From the NCBI GenBank assembly GCA_025057575.1, contig JANXBO010000010.1, positions 1 to 63,802 of the forward strand: 63,802 bases of DNA, in the 5' to 3' direction. A model generated the notes under the pieces. That model worked only from the letters and a program-made list of their open reading frames with translations. It had not been told where the DNA came from and ran no database searches. The position numbers and the translations under genes are program-made. This document shows, one piece after another, positions 24,742-33,514 of the stretch (the stretch's first letter is position 1; every line of letters begins with the position of its first letter). The DNA comes from Candidatus Caldisaccharidevorator malaysiensis (GTDB lineage: Bacteria; Armatimonadota; Fervidibacteria; Fervidibacterales; Fervidibacteraceae).

Positions 24742-26026
24742 CGGTCTGCCTCTTCGTTTGTGCTTTTAAAAACTTCTGGGTATAGGGATGCGGGATTGAT
24801 AAGTCAGCGTCTGCCAAACCCATTTCAATCATCTTACGGTTAACGAAAAGGCGGTTGGTCAAGTAGACATATGCAGGAAAGGGGCATTTGGAGTCTCCGG
24901 GAGGATTTTGAAAGCGCAAAAAGACCCTCTTTCCCAAAAGGAATTGACGCAAATAAGCAAGGGTTTCCTCTCGGCGTTCGGGTCGGATGGTTACCCCCAG
25001 CAACTGGACCTGCATACCGTTCTCCATCTGCAAAGTGGTCTCATCGCTAATTTTCACTACCTTATAAGTGGCTTCGTTCCCGAATGGGATGCCCCTCGGG
25101 TTGACCAAAGGCTTGCAATCTTTTATTGCAGGGACATACCCAGGGGGCGACGGAGAGGGAGCCAAAGGCTTTTTTCTATGGACAATCCTCACAGGTGGAG
25201 CAATGAGAGGGTTTTCGGATAGCCCTAGTTTCTCTCTGATAACCGGCTCAAACTCGGGCTGAATTTCGTAGCCGATGGCGTTGCGCTTCAGTTCCAAGGC
25301 GACCTTGACCGTCGTTCCGCTTCCCAAAAAGGGGTCTAAAACTGTTTCTCCTATAAAGGAGAACATACGAATGAGTCGTCGGGGCAACTCCTCCGGAAAC
25401 ATCGCTTCATGAAAAATTTGCCTCTCCCCGCCAAACTCCCAATGACCACTGAAAAATGCTTTCCACTCGTCACGGGTCAGTTTGGATGCTTCCCGTAATC
25501 CGTTTGGGAGATTCTCTCGTTTCTCCTGCACCGTCCGGGTGCCAGGCTTCTTGAATAGGAGGATATACTCATAGTCTAACTCCACGATACCGTTGGGTGG
25601 GTAGGGGAAGGAACCCATTACAACGGCACCGCCTGTGGGTCGCATTGTGGTCTTTTTCCTCCAGATGATGGCTCCCATATAATCAAAACCGATTGTCTCA
25701 CACTGAGCAATGATCTCTGAATGAAGCGGAATGACCTTGTAGCGTCCGAGCAAGATGGAGCGAGCAAACTGGTCGCCGATGTTAATGCACAGTCGCCGAC
25801 CCGGCTTCAACACCCGCCAGCATTCTCCCCACACGCGGCTGATATCTATCAGATACTCGTGCAGGGTCTGCCCGTAGCCGATTTGACCTTCTATCCCATA
25901 GTCCTTGATGTGCCAGTAGGGCGGAGAAGTGACGATCAGGTCAACGGTCTCGTCGCTCAGTTCCCCCATATTTCGGCTGTCGCCAATGTAAATGGTGGCA
26001 GAAGGGTCTCCGAAAATAAAACTCAT
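24728..26026 (-). CDS. Beta-class DNA methyltransferase (probably N4-cytosine) with C-terminal nuclease-fold (SNase-like) domain
   Basis: The motif order TSPPYW (33-38) then DPFLGSGTT (231-239) is that of beta-class amino methyltransferases; SPPYW favours N4-cytosine. From about residue 315 a further domain follows. Its pattern YKVVKISDETTL, VQLLGVTIRPE, FLLGKRVFLRF, AYVYLTNRLFVNRKMIEMGL resembles staphylococcal nuclease. The arginines expected before LLG and before AYVY are Q and F/P here, so nuclease activity is unlikely; it may bind DNA. The ATG at 26026 (MSFIFGDPS) has GAGGG upstream; the longer frame to 26164 runs through the divergent promoter. The adjacent endonuclease remnant makes this an orphan modification enzyme. 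Confidence 0.88.
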   Translation of the reverse strand: MSFIFGDPSATIYIGDSRNMGELSDETVDLIVTSPPYWHIKDYGIEGQIGYGQTLHEYLIDISRVWGECWRVLKPGRRLCINIGDQFARSILLGRYKVIPLHSEIIAQCETIGFDYMGAIIWRKKTTMRPTGGAVVMGSFPYPPNGIVELDYEYILLFKKPGTRTVQEKRENLPNGLREASKLTRDEWKAFFSGHWEFGGERQIFHEAMFPEELPRRLIRMFSFIGETVLDPFLGSGTTVKVALELKRNAIGYEIQPEFEPVIREKLGLSENPLIAPPVRIVHRKKPLAPSPSPPGYVPAIKDCKPLVNPRGIPFGNEATYKVVKISDETTLQMENGMQVQLLGVTIRPERREETLAYLRQFLLGKRVFLRFQNPPGDSKCPFPAYVYLTNRLFVNRKMIEMGLADADLSIPHPYTQKFLKAQTKRQTGEEG

Positions 26027-26133
26027 CTTGTTGCCCTCAGAAGGTTGCCCTTTTCCTTTTTCCAACCCTTGCGGACCACGACGCCCTCCCGTTTCCGCCT
26101 TTCGGTCATAATTGTAAACGGGAGGAACACTTG

Positions 26134-26886
26134 ATGAGATGGTTAGGGATCGTTGGCGTTGCAACTATTCTTGCTGGTCTGACCGTCCTTGTGGGGGAGG
26201 AGGAGCAAAAAGTGGAGCAGAAGGTCCGCGCCGCCATTATCACGGGTGGGCATGACTTTGAGAGGGAGTCTTTCTTTGCTGTATTCCGGAGTTTGAGCGA
26301 TGTCGTCTTTGAGGAGTTTCGGCAGCCCGAGGCGAATCGCCTTTGGGAGGGTGATCGGATCAATGACTGGGACGTGGTCGTCCTCTATGATCTGTGGCAG
26401 GAGATCACGGACGCTCAAAAGGAAGGTTTTATCCGAGCGCTAAAGGAGAGGGGTAAAGGTCTGGTCGCCCTTCACCATTCTATTGCCAATTACCAGAACT
26501 GGTCCGAATACACCAAGATCATCGGCGCCCGCTACTTTTTGGCTCCCGGAAAGGCTCCCGACGGAACCGAATACGGTCGGTCCCAATGGCAGCACGATGT
26601 CCGGATGACGGTCACCGTCGCCGATCGGGACCATCCGGTGACCAAAGGATTGCCCCCGACCTTTGAAATCGTGGACGAAACCTATAAGGGCTTCTGGGTA
26701 TCGCCCGAGGTTCATATCCTGCTGACAACGGACCATGCTCTTAGCGAAAAGAACCTTGCTTGGGCGAAAGAATATGGGAAAGCCCGAGTCGTCTACATCC
26801 AATTGGGGCACGGACCGACCGCCTTTGAAAATGGGCACTATAGAACCTTAGTCCGCAACGCCCTCCGCTGGGTTGCCCGGCGCTAA
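26134..26886 (+). CDS. ThuA-domain protein, secreted
   Basis: A signal peptide (about 5-20) precedes a class-I glutamine-amidotransferase-like fold of the ThuA family. Visible are ITGGHDFERESF, WDVVVLYDLWQEIT, GKGLVALHHSI and IQLGHGPTAFE. ThuA proteins were linked to trehalose/disaccharide use, and secreted versions often occur beside Gfo/Idh/MocA genes. The catalytic Cys of true amidotransferases is absent, as in the family. The ATG at 26134 follows GGGAGGA. It is transcribed divergently from the methyltransferase. Its product ends only ten bases before the CIRCE element. Confidence 0.9.
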   Translation: MRWLGIVGVATILAGLTVLVGEEEQKVEQKVRAAIITGGHDFERESFFAVFRSLSDVVFEEFRQPEANRLWEGDRINDWDVVVLYDLWQEITDAQKEGFIRALKERGKGLVALHHSIANYQNWSEYTKIIGARYFLAPGKAPDGTEYGRSQWQHDVRMTVTVADRDHPVTKGLPPTFEIVDETYKGFWVSPEVHILLTTDHALSEKNLAWAKEYGKARVVYIQLGHGPTAFENGHYRTLVRNALRWVARR

Positions 26887-26896
26887 CGATACGGGA

Positions 26897-26923
26897 TTAG
26901 CACTCGCCTTGCGAGAGTGCTAA
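26897..26923 (+). promoter_or_regulatory. CIRCE operator upstream of groEL
   Basis: TTAGCACTC, nine spacer bases, GAGTGCTAA: a perfect match to the CIRCE inverted repeat bound by the HrcA repressor. It overlaps a -10-like TAAAAT at 26921 and lies 50 bases before groEL. It predicts heat induction through loss of HrcA binding. Confidence 0.97.
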
Positions 26924-26972
26924 AATAAAAGGTGCCCAAAAAGAGACCAGATGGAGTGGAGGTGAACCGCCG

Positions 26973-28598
26973 ATGGCAAAGAAGGAACTGCTCTTCCGAG
27001 AGGAAGCGCGCCAGGCGCTGATGGAGGGCGCTCGGCTGGTTGCCGAGGCAGTTGCCGTGACTTTGGGACCGAGAGGGCGGAATGTGGTCAGCGAAAGAAA
27101 GTGGGGCTCCCCTCTGGTCACCAAGGACGGTGTGACCGTCGCCAAGGAGATTGAATTGGAAGACCGCGACGAAGATATGGGAGCCCAACTCCTTAAGGAA
27201 GTCGCCAGCAAGACCAACGATGTGGCGGGAGACGGGACAACGACCGCAGCGGTTTTGGCGTATGCGATTCTGAAAGAGAGCCTCAAACTGGTCGCCGCTG
27301 GTGCCAATCCCGTCTTGCTGAAAAAAGGGATTGACCAGGCGGTGGCGACCGCTGTGGAGAAGTTGAAGGAAATGAAGCGGGAGGTCCGAACCCGCGACGA
27401 TATCCGCAATGTGGCGGCGATTGCGGGCAACGATCCCGAGATCGGTGAGATCGTTGCCGACGCTATGGACAAGGTCGGCAAGGACGGGGTCATCACCGTT
27501 GAAGAAGGTAAGGGCCGACAGACGGAAGTGGACATCGTGGAAGGAATGGAGTTTGACCGGGGCTACCTGAGCCCCTACTTCATCACCGATCCTGAGAATA
27601 TGGAGTGCGTTTTGGAGGATCCCTACATCCTCCTTTACGAGAAGAAGATCAGCAATGCCCGAGATCTGGTCCCGTTGATGGAGCAGGTCGCTCGGCAAGG
27701 CAAGCCGTTGCTGGTCATCTGCGAGGAAGTAGAGGGCGAGGCATTAGCGACCTTGGTGGTCAACAAGATGAGGGGAACGGTCCAGTCCTGTGCCGTGAAA
27801 GCCCCCGGCTACGGCGACCGAAGGAAAGCGATGATGCAGGACATCGCCATCCTAACGGCAGGAACCTTCATTACCGAGGATATGGGGATTAAGTTGGAGA
27901 ACGTGCGGCTGGATATGCTGGGGAGAGCCCGGAAAGTGGTCGTCCGCAAGGAAGAGACGACCATCATTGAAGGTCGGGGGAGCAAGGAAGCCGTCCAAGG
28001 CAGGATTGAGCAGATCAAGAAGGAACTGGAGAAGACAACCAGCGATTACGATCGGGAGAAACTTCAGGAGCGGTTAGCCAAACTGTCGGGCGGTGTGGCG
28101 GTCATTGAGGTCGGAGCGGCGACCGAATCGGATATGAAGGAAAGGAAATATCGGTTTGAGGACGCCATCAATGCCGCAAAAGCAGCTGCCGAAGAGGGGA
28201 TCGTCCCTGGCGGTGGCGTCGCCCTTCTCCGGTGCACGGCGGCGATCCAGGAACTGGCAAAGAGCCTTCAGGGCGACGAACGGCTGGGGGCTCAGGTCGT
28301 GGAGAAAGCCTTGGAGCAGCCCCTTCGCCAGATCGCCGAGAATGCGGGTCTGGATGGTTCCGTCGTCGCCGAAAAGGTTCGCTCGCTTCCGACCAGCCAC
28401 GGCTATGACGCCCTCAACGACCGCTACGGGGATATGTTTGAACTGGGGATCATTGACCCCGTTAAGGTCGTTCGGACAGCTCTTGAAAATGCCGCTTCCA
28501 TTGCCACTTTGATCCTGACAACGGAAGCCGCCGTCGTGGAGCTCCCTGAGAAGAAGAAGGAGACGCCACCTCATCCGCACGAGGAAGAGGAGTGGTAG
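26973..28598 (+). CDS. groEL: Chaperonin GroEL, 60 kDa subunit
   Basis: This is the ATP-dependent folding chamber subunit. [25 protein letters not shown] and GGGVALLR are conserved, and the 541 residues match the family length. No groES lies next to it, unlike the common groESL operon, so this may be a second paralogue or groES lies elsewhere. The C-terminus ends in HPHEEEEW instead of the usual flexible GGM repeats, an acidic and His-containing tail that would line the cavity floor differently. CIRCE control lies upstream. The start is ATG 26973 after GGAGGTGA. Confidence 0.98.
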   Translation: MAKKELLFREEARQALMEGARLVAEAVAVTLGPRGRNVVSERKWGSPLVTKDGVTVAKEIELEDRDEDMGAQLLKEVASKTNDVAGDGTTTAAVLAYAILKESLKLVAAGANPVLLKKGIDQAVATAVEKLKEMKREVRTRDDIRNVAAIAGNDPEIGEIVADAMDKVGKDGVITVEEGKGRQTEVDIVEGMEFDRGYLSPYFITDPENMECVLEDPYILLYEKKISNARDLVPLMEQVARQGKPLLVICEEVEGEALATLVVNKMRGTVQSCAVKAPGYGDRRKAMMQDIAILTAGTFITEDMGIKLENVRLDMLGRARKVVVRKEETTIIEGRGSKEAVQGRIEQIKKELEKTTSDYDREKLQERLAKLSGGVAVIEVGAATESDMKERKYRFEDAINAAKAAAEEGIVPGGGVALLRCTAAIQELAKSLQGDERLGAQVVEKALEQPLRQIAENAGLDGSVVAEKVRSLPTSHGYDALNDRYGDMFELGIIDPVKVVRTALENAASIATLILTTEAAVVELPEKKKETPPHPHEEEEW

Positions 28599-28612
28599 CG
28601 ACCCCTGAGGGA

Positions 28613-28637
28613 GGTGCGGGGCAACCCGCCCCGCACC
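28613..28637 (+). terminator. Hairpin after groEL
   Basis: GGTGCGGGGC (28613-28622) pairs with GCCCCGCACC (28628-28637) over ten base pairs with a 5-base loop, 14 bases after the groEL stop. TTACCTTCT follows rather than a clean T-run. Because the next gene is convergent it could serve both directions. Confidence 0.65.
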
Positions 28638-28644
28638 TTACCTT

Positions 28645-31446
28645 CTACTGGCGCTGGTCGGCTTTGGTTCCGTTTTTTCGGAACCGGAGCAAAATGAATG
28701 GGTCCATCGGGTAGCAGCCCATTTCCGCCCCGTAAAGTGCCAGACCGCCTTTATGAACGACATTCTCGGGAACTTCAAAAACGATCCGGATTTTCCCCGC
28801 CGCTGATAACCGGTTCCTCAAGGCAACCCCTTGAGGCGAGTCGGCATTCACCTGCGCCCTCATTAAGTAGCCGTAAGATCCCCTTTCCTTTCCCGCCCAG
28901 TGGGATAACACACCCTGAGCGTCGGCAGGATCGTCCGGAAGGTCCCAACGAGCGATCGGCACATCGTTGATCTTCACGATGACCGTTGTGGGAAACTTCT
29001 TTCCTTCATCAGTCTGGGGATAGTCCTGAGGGTTCACTCTTTGTGGCCAGTCTACCTTCTCTCTCCCCGCCTTGGCGGATATTTCACAACAGAGCGAAAG
29101 CGAGACCCACCGGTCCCAGTCTATTGGTTCCGTGAAGGGTATTTCGTAAGTCACGGATCCGGTGCCCAGTCCATAGTGTTTTCCCGGAATCGGGGCATCG
29201 GGGCGGCTTTTGATAGAGAACTGGGAACTGGTGAAATCGGTCGGGCGGAACCGATAGACAAGGGTCTCCAACCCTTGATCCTGCAAAGTCTCCTTCAAGG
29301 GTAGACCGTCTGGTTGGCGCAGCCACCACTGCGTGTAATTGGTGTGAACCCACCGTTCTCTTTTATCCACCAGCCAGACGACAAGGGTCAAGATCCCCGG
29401 TTCTTGGGGCAAGCGTCCTCTAATGTCCCCTAAGGAAGATACTCGGAAGGGCGGCGGGGTCGGAATCTGCCTAGACTGCGGGGTCTCTTCCCACCAATTT
29501 CCAAAGCGGTCTAAAAAACGCCATTGCCAGTAGAGGCGTAGCGGACCGGACAGTTGACCGCTATAAGTGCGAAATAGAACGGGCACGACCACTTCTTTCG
29601 TTTCGCTGGTGGGGGCCTCTTTTGCCAGCCGGATTTCTTTCACGGCTGGGAGATCTAAGACGATAAAGTCAGGTCCAAAGAGGTCCCGGACAGTCATCCC
29701 GTGAGCCCAAAAGTCAAAACCAAATTCCTTCTCCGACCGGTCGTAGTTATAAACGCCGTTATGCTCCCACTCAATGTCGGTCAATTCGGTATAGGTATAA
29801 CCCATCAACCGATCGCAGGCAGATAGAGAGTTGATGAGGGAAAGGACACCCCAAGACCAGTCACCGTCGCCATCGCCAGCTGCCACATAACCGAACTCAT
29901 TATTGACAAAGGGTTCTCCCCGCGACCGTCGCCCCTCAATAAAGTTCCAATCCGCTCCCTTGCCGACTCTTTTATCGTTGAGATCCCGGACCCAAAAGTG
30001 AAAACCGTTGACATCACGACCATACCAGTGGAAGGAGTTAAAGTCAGTCACCAGATGCGCCCAACCGGTGTTATCTTGAACCAGGCGGGTCGGATCCCAG
30101 GTTTTTACTTTCCGAAACATCTCTTCTACCCATTCCACTCGGTGATCTTTTGGAGTATTGGCAACGGAGCCGATACCCCACTCTTCGTTAAAAATCGTCC
30201 AACAGTAGATGGACGGATGGTTGAAATCCCTGTTGATAGCGTCATAAACCGTCCTTTCAAACAGTTCTCTTGCTCGGGCGGAGGGTGTATAAAAACTGGG
30301 AAAGTCATATTGGATCAAAATACCCAGTTGATCTGCCCAATAAAGTTTGCGGGGTTCGTCTATCTTAATGTGGATCCGGAGCATATTAAAGCCGGCATCT
30401 TTTGCCTTAACGATGTCCTGGCGCAGAAAGTCATCGGACGGAGCCGTATAAATTCCTAAAGGGTTGAAAGACTGGTCCAAAGCCCCTCTCAAATAAAGGG
30501 GTGTTCCGTTGAGCAAGAGGATTCCACAACGGCGCTCGTCATCATACACCCATCGGATGTCCCGCAACCCGAAGTAAGTCTCTACTTGATCCAAAACGGT
30601 TCCTGTGCGTGACCGGTGTTTCAAGGTTAATCGGACGGGATAGAGGTGAGGTGTTTCGGGGGACCAAAAGCGGGGTCGGGAAATAGTCCAGGAGAGATCC
30701 ACCTCCTTTTTTCCAGCGGGAACGAGAGTGCTAATTGTGGCAAATTGGCGATCAAGGGATTGGACCGTCAACAGGACATCGTCCTTAAAAGGTTGAGACC
30801 AGTTAAGGAAGAGCTTTGCCGTCACCCTCCCCGTCGGTCTTCCTTTGCTGTCGGACTCAGCGATGAGGCGCCAAGACTGAAGATAGGGATTACCGACGGC
30901 TTCCAGCCAGACGGTCTGCCAGATGCCACTGGTGGAGGTATACCACCATTCCACCTGTTTGCCGATCGGTGTCTCTTTGTCGGTGTGGTCCTCTACTCGG
31001 ACAACAAGAGAATTGGGTGAAGATAAGGAAACGGCTTTTGTAATGTTGAGGCGAAATTCTGAGTAACCACCTTCGTGCTCACCGACGTAATGACCATTCA
31101 CCCACACAGTTGCCTTCCAGTCAACGGCTCCAAAGCAGAGGAGAATGGTCTTGCCTGCCCAATCCTTGGGAAGTTGGAAAGTCCGGTGATACCATCCGAT
31201 TCCGTTTTTGGGTTTGCGCCCGATTCCGCTGAGAGCGCTTTCCCAGGGGAAAGGGACGAGGATGCGCAGGGACCAGTTGTCCTTTTTTTCATACCATCGT
31301 TCGGTAAGCCCCTTGTCCTCTTCATCAAAAGAGAAGGACCAGATGCCGTTGAGGCAAACCCAGGAGGGGCGCAACCAGTCGGGTCGGGGTGGTTCGGGTT
31401 TCGGAATCCCCGAAACCGTCAACAATGAAAGCCAAGTAATCCCCAT
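28645..31446 (-). CDS. Glycoside hydrolase family 2 protein (beta-galactosidase/glucuronidase-like)
   Basis: The 933-residue protein has the GH2 order: a jelly-roll sugar-binding domain (about 20-190, with GWYHRTFQLPK and VWVNGHYVGEH), an Ig-like domain (about 190-300) and a TIM barrel. CWTIFNEEWG carries the acid/base Glu at about 421. FVNNEFGYV carries the likely nucleophile Glu at about 517. Long C-terminal beta domains follow. GH2 enzymes release terminal beta-galactose, glucuronate or mannose. A short hydrophobic start (GITWLSLLTVSG) suggests export. The ATG at 31446 has AGGAGG five bases upstream, so the longer frame to 31467 is not used. The gene lies 36 bases after a large membrane protein gene on the same strand. 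Confidence 0.9.
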   Translation of the reverse strand: MGITWLSLLTVSGIPKPEPPRPDWLRPSWVCLNGIWSFSFDEEDKGLTERWYEKKDNWSLRILVPFPWESALSGIGRKPKNGIGWYHRTFQLPKDWAGKTILLCFGAVDWKATVWVNGHYVGEHEGGYSEFRLNITKAVSLSSPNSLVVRVEDHTDKETPIGKQVEWWYTSTSGIWQTVWLEAVGNPYLQSWRLIAESDSKGRPTGRVTAKLFLNWSQPFKDDVLLTVQSLDRQFATISTLVPAGKKEVDLSWTISRPRFWSPETPHLYPVRLTLKHRSRTGTVLDQVETYFGLRDIRWVYDDERRCGILLLNGTPLYLRGALDQSFNPLGIYTAPSDDFLRQDIVKAKDAGFNMLRIHIKIDEPRKLYWADQLGILIQYDFPSFYTPSARARELFERTVYDAINRDFNHPSIYCWTIFNEEWGIGSVANTPKDHRVEWVEEMFRKVKTWDPTRLVQDNTGWAHLVTDFNSFHWYGRDVNGFHFWVRDLNDKRVGKGADWNFIEGRRSRGEPFVNNEFGYVAAGDGDGDWSWGVLSLINSLSACDRLMGYTYTELTDIEWEHNGVYNYDRSEKEFGFDFWAHGMTVRDLFGPDFIVLDLPAVKEIRLAKEAPTSETKEVVVPVLFRTYSGQLSGPLRLYWQWRFLDRFGNWWEETPQSRQIPTPPPFRVSSLGDIRGRLPQEPGILTLVVWLVDKRERWVHTNYTQWWLRQPDGLPLKETLQDQGLETLVYRFRPTDFTSSQFSIKSRPDAPIPGKHYGLGTGSVTYEIPFTEPIDWDRWVSLSLCCEISAKAGREKVDWPQRVNPQDYPQTDEGKKFPTTVIVKINDVPIARWDLPDDPADAQGVLSHWAGKERGSYGYLMRAQVNADSPQGVALRNRLSAAGKIRIVFEVPENVVHKGGLALYGAEMGCYPMDPFILLRFRKNGTKADQRQ

Positions 31447-31481
31447 CGCGACCTCCTGCCAGCCCACCTCTTTTAACCTCC

Positions 31482-33446
31482 CTATTCAATCACGACAACC
31501 TCATTCGTTGGGTAAAAGAAATGGATGATCAAAAGGATAAAGAGGACGCAGGTGTTGCCTAAGATAAGACCCATCGCAAAAGGTAGGATCAGGTGCCAAC
31601 TGTTTATACCACCGAGGCGAAGGACCAGGGCTTTCAAGAGCCAGCCCAGAAAGATGCTGAACATATACCGCTCGGCTGCCCACTGGTAAGTCCCGATGAC
31701 ACCAGCGTAGCCGAGGGGATGGAACGGCCACCAGAAAAACTGCCAGCGGAGCCAGGATAAAGCCAAAGTTACCACTGCCCCTGACAACAAGGAAATAAAA
31801 TCCGTTCCTCTTATCCGGTAGTCTTGGGTCAAATAACTTCGCAGGCTCTCTGCATTTCCTTGAGGATACCCTCTCATCCACCATCCCATTTTGGGAACAG
31901 CGGTGGTGTAAAGGATGTAAAGGCTCGCCGGATGGCAAGTCAAAACCGATAACATCACGGAACTGATCAATAAGGTGAAGGAGTGGGAGAACGAGAGACG
32001 CTCGTCTTGAGCAATCTTAAAACCTTGAAGCGCTTGGGGGAGGACACAGGTTGCTGAGTCAGAAAGTTTGGTTCCGATCATATGAAGCGCGACGATGTTC
32101 TTCTGACCAAGGGCATCTCTACCGAACAAGCGCAGCATTAGGTATTGGTTATTCGGCAACCAGTAGACAAAGAGACCCGCCTCCGCCACCATCCGAGCCA
32201 GAAGGATTCTCCATATAAAGTGGAGGGTGAACAAAAGAGCCGTCCAGCGAAGGGCGAGCCCGGCAAAGAAGGACCAACTGACCAGAACGATCAGGCAGGC
32301 GCAAAAGAAAAGAAGTGCCCGACGGAGATGCGGTTCTACCTGTTTTTGCTCTTTTGATTTGCCAGGAAGGAAAGAGGAAAAAAGGGCTTTTATGTATTCC
32401 CGCGCTACATAAATGTGGAACAGGCTAAGGGCGATAAAGCCCCCGATTGTTTGATATTCCAGAGGTTCTGCATGCTCGGTCAATCCCATAGCGGCTCGGC
32501 TGACCATTAACAGTCTGCGGACCACATAGAAAAACCAAAAACTGAATCCTACATCAGTGTTGATCAGATAGGCGAAGCCGATCATATCAAAGTAGATATT
32601 GAAGGGGACAAAGTTCAATTGATCCCAAGGGCGCTCAAGAAATAACAATCCCCAGTTTTTGTAAAGGTCAATGTTAGGAAAGTAAGGGAAGTAGATGTGG
32701 ATGGCGCGAAGGGTATAGACGAAGGTTGGGATAGAGAAACCGATCCACATAAGGGGACTGCGGAGAAGGCGACCGATCGTTCGGTCGTCGGCAACCTCTC
32801 TTGGGACCTGACAGAGGGGAAAAGTTAGTTTTTCCCTCACCGCCCATTGAGGTTGCAGGAGAGCAGCGAGAGCAATCTTAGCGAAAAAGAGGGCGAAGTA
32901 GAAAAGGGTCCAAAAGATCAGTGGGGTGACCCAGGGTTGCCAAGGGAGGCGCATTCCCTCGGGCATTCCCTCAATCACCCACATTATCACTCCATCTCTC
33001 GGGTCTTTAGACGGCACCATCCAGTCGGGGATAAAGGGTAACCAGTCCAAGTCGGGGTTTTGGATCAATGACGGCAGATGGCGGGGAATGGAGTAATAGA
33101 TGGGTGCGATCAGTCCGAGATAGAGATAGTCAGCGTATTGCTGACCGGGGATGCCGGTCATCACGAGGATTGTGATGTAAAGGAACAAAAGGTCCGACCG
33201 GGATAAGAGAGGTCGCTGGCGAATTTTTCGGAAAAGCAGGTTAACGATGGAAAAGCAAAGAAGGGGGAACAGGGCGCAGCGGGGCAGGTGACCCGTTCCG
33301 ATCAGGTCGTAGCGCAAAAAGGCGGAAAAGCATCCCGCAACGGTGATGGCAATGACAAAAAGGAAGGCGAGAAATAGGATGGAATGAGTGGGCTTTTGTT
33401 CCTGCTCCAGTTTTTCTTTTTCTTCTACCCTGACCAAAGAGGACAT
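31482..33446 (-). CDS. Large polytopic membrane protein, DUF6785/DUF6784-like
   Basis: The 654-residue protein has about 12 to 14 hydrophobic segments, a charged N-terminus, and a hydrophilic loop with PDWMVPSKDPRDGV near residue 155. The segments LPRCALFPLLCFSIVNLL and MVAEAGLFVYWLPN recall the DUF6785/6784 proteins found in Planctomycetes- and Armatimonadota-type genomes, which look like oligopeptide-transporter relatives. I recall this from family resemblance only. Transport of oligosaccharides or peptides is a guess. It is followed by the GH2 gene 36 bases downstream, which would fit uptake and digestion of one substrate. Confidence 0.65.
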   Translation of the reverse strand: MSSLVRVEEKEKLEQEQKPTHSILFLAFLFVIAITVAGCFSAFLRYDLIGTGHLPRCALFPLLCFSIVNLLFRKIRQRPLLSRSDLLFLYITILVMTGIPGQQYADYLYLGLIAPIYYSIPRHLPSLIQNPDLDWLPFIPDWMVPSKDPRDGVIMWVIEGMPEGMRLPWQPWVTPLIFWTLFYFALFFAKIALAALLQPQWAVREKLTFPLCQVPREVADDRTIGRLLRSPLMWIGFSIPTFVYTLRAIHIYFPYFPNIDLYKNWGLLFLERPWDQLNFVPFNIYFDMIGFAYLINTDVGFSFWFFYVVRRLLMVSRAAMGLTEHAEPLEYQTIGGFIALSLFHIYVAREYIKALFSSFLPGKSKEQKQVEPHLRRALLFFCACLIVLVSWSFFAGLALRWTALLFTLHFIWRILLARMVAEAGLFVYWLPNNQYLMLRLFGRDALGQKNIVALHMIGTKLSDSATCVLPQALQGFKIAQDERLSFSHSFTLLISSVMLSVLTCHPASLYILYTTAVPKMGWWMRGYPQGNAESLRSYLTQDYRIRGTDFISLLSGAVVTLALSWLRWQFFWWPFHPLGYAGVIGTYQWAAERYMFSIFLGWLLKALVLRLGGINSWHLILPFAMGLILGNTCVLFILLIIHFFYPTNEVVVIE

Positions 33447-33514
33447 TGACGATTCCCACTTCTTAGGCGCCCGCCATCAAGCCGTCCCCTGTAAAGGCGC
33501 CGAATCAAAAGAAC

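Noticed and set aside
24728-25085. Active thermonuclease activity of the methyltransferase tail
   Set aside because: The two arginines needed for SNase catalysis are replaced, so only the fold, not the activity, is supported.
24363-26026. CTAG avoidance as support for an MjaI-like specificity
   Set aside because: CTAG occurs at more than ten places in the window and is rare in most bacterial genomes anyway, so it says nothing here.
26883-27698. Minus-strand reading frame of 271 codons
   Set aside because: Antisense to groEL and low in coding character.
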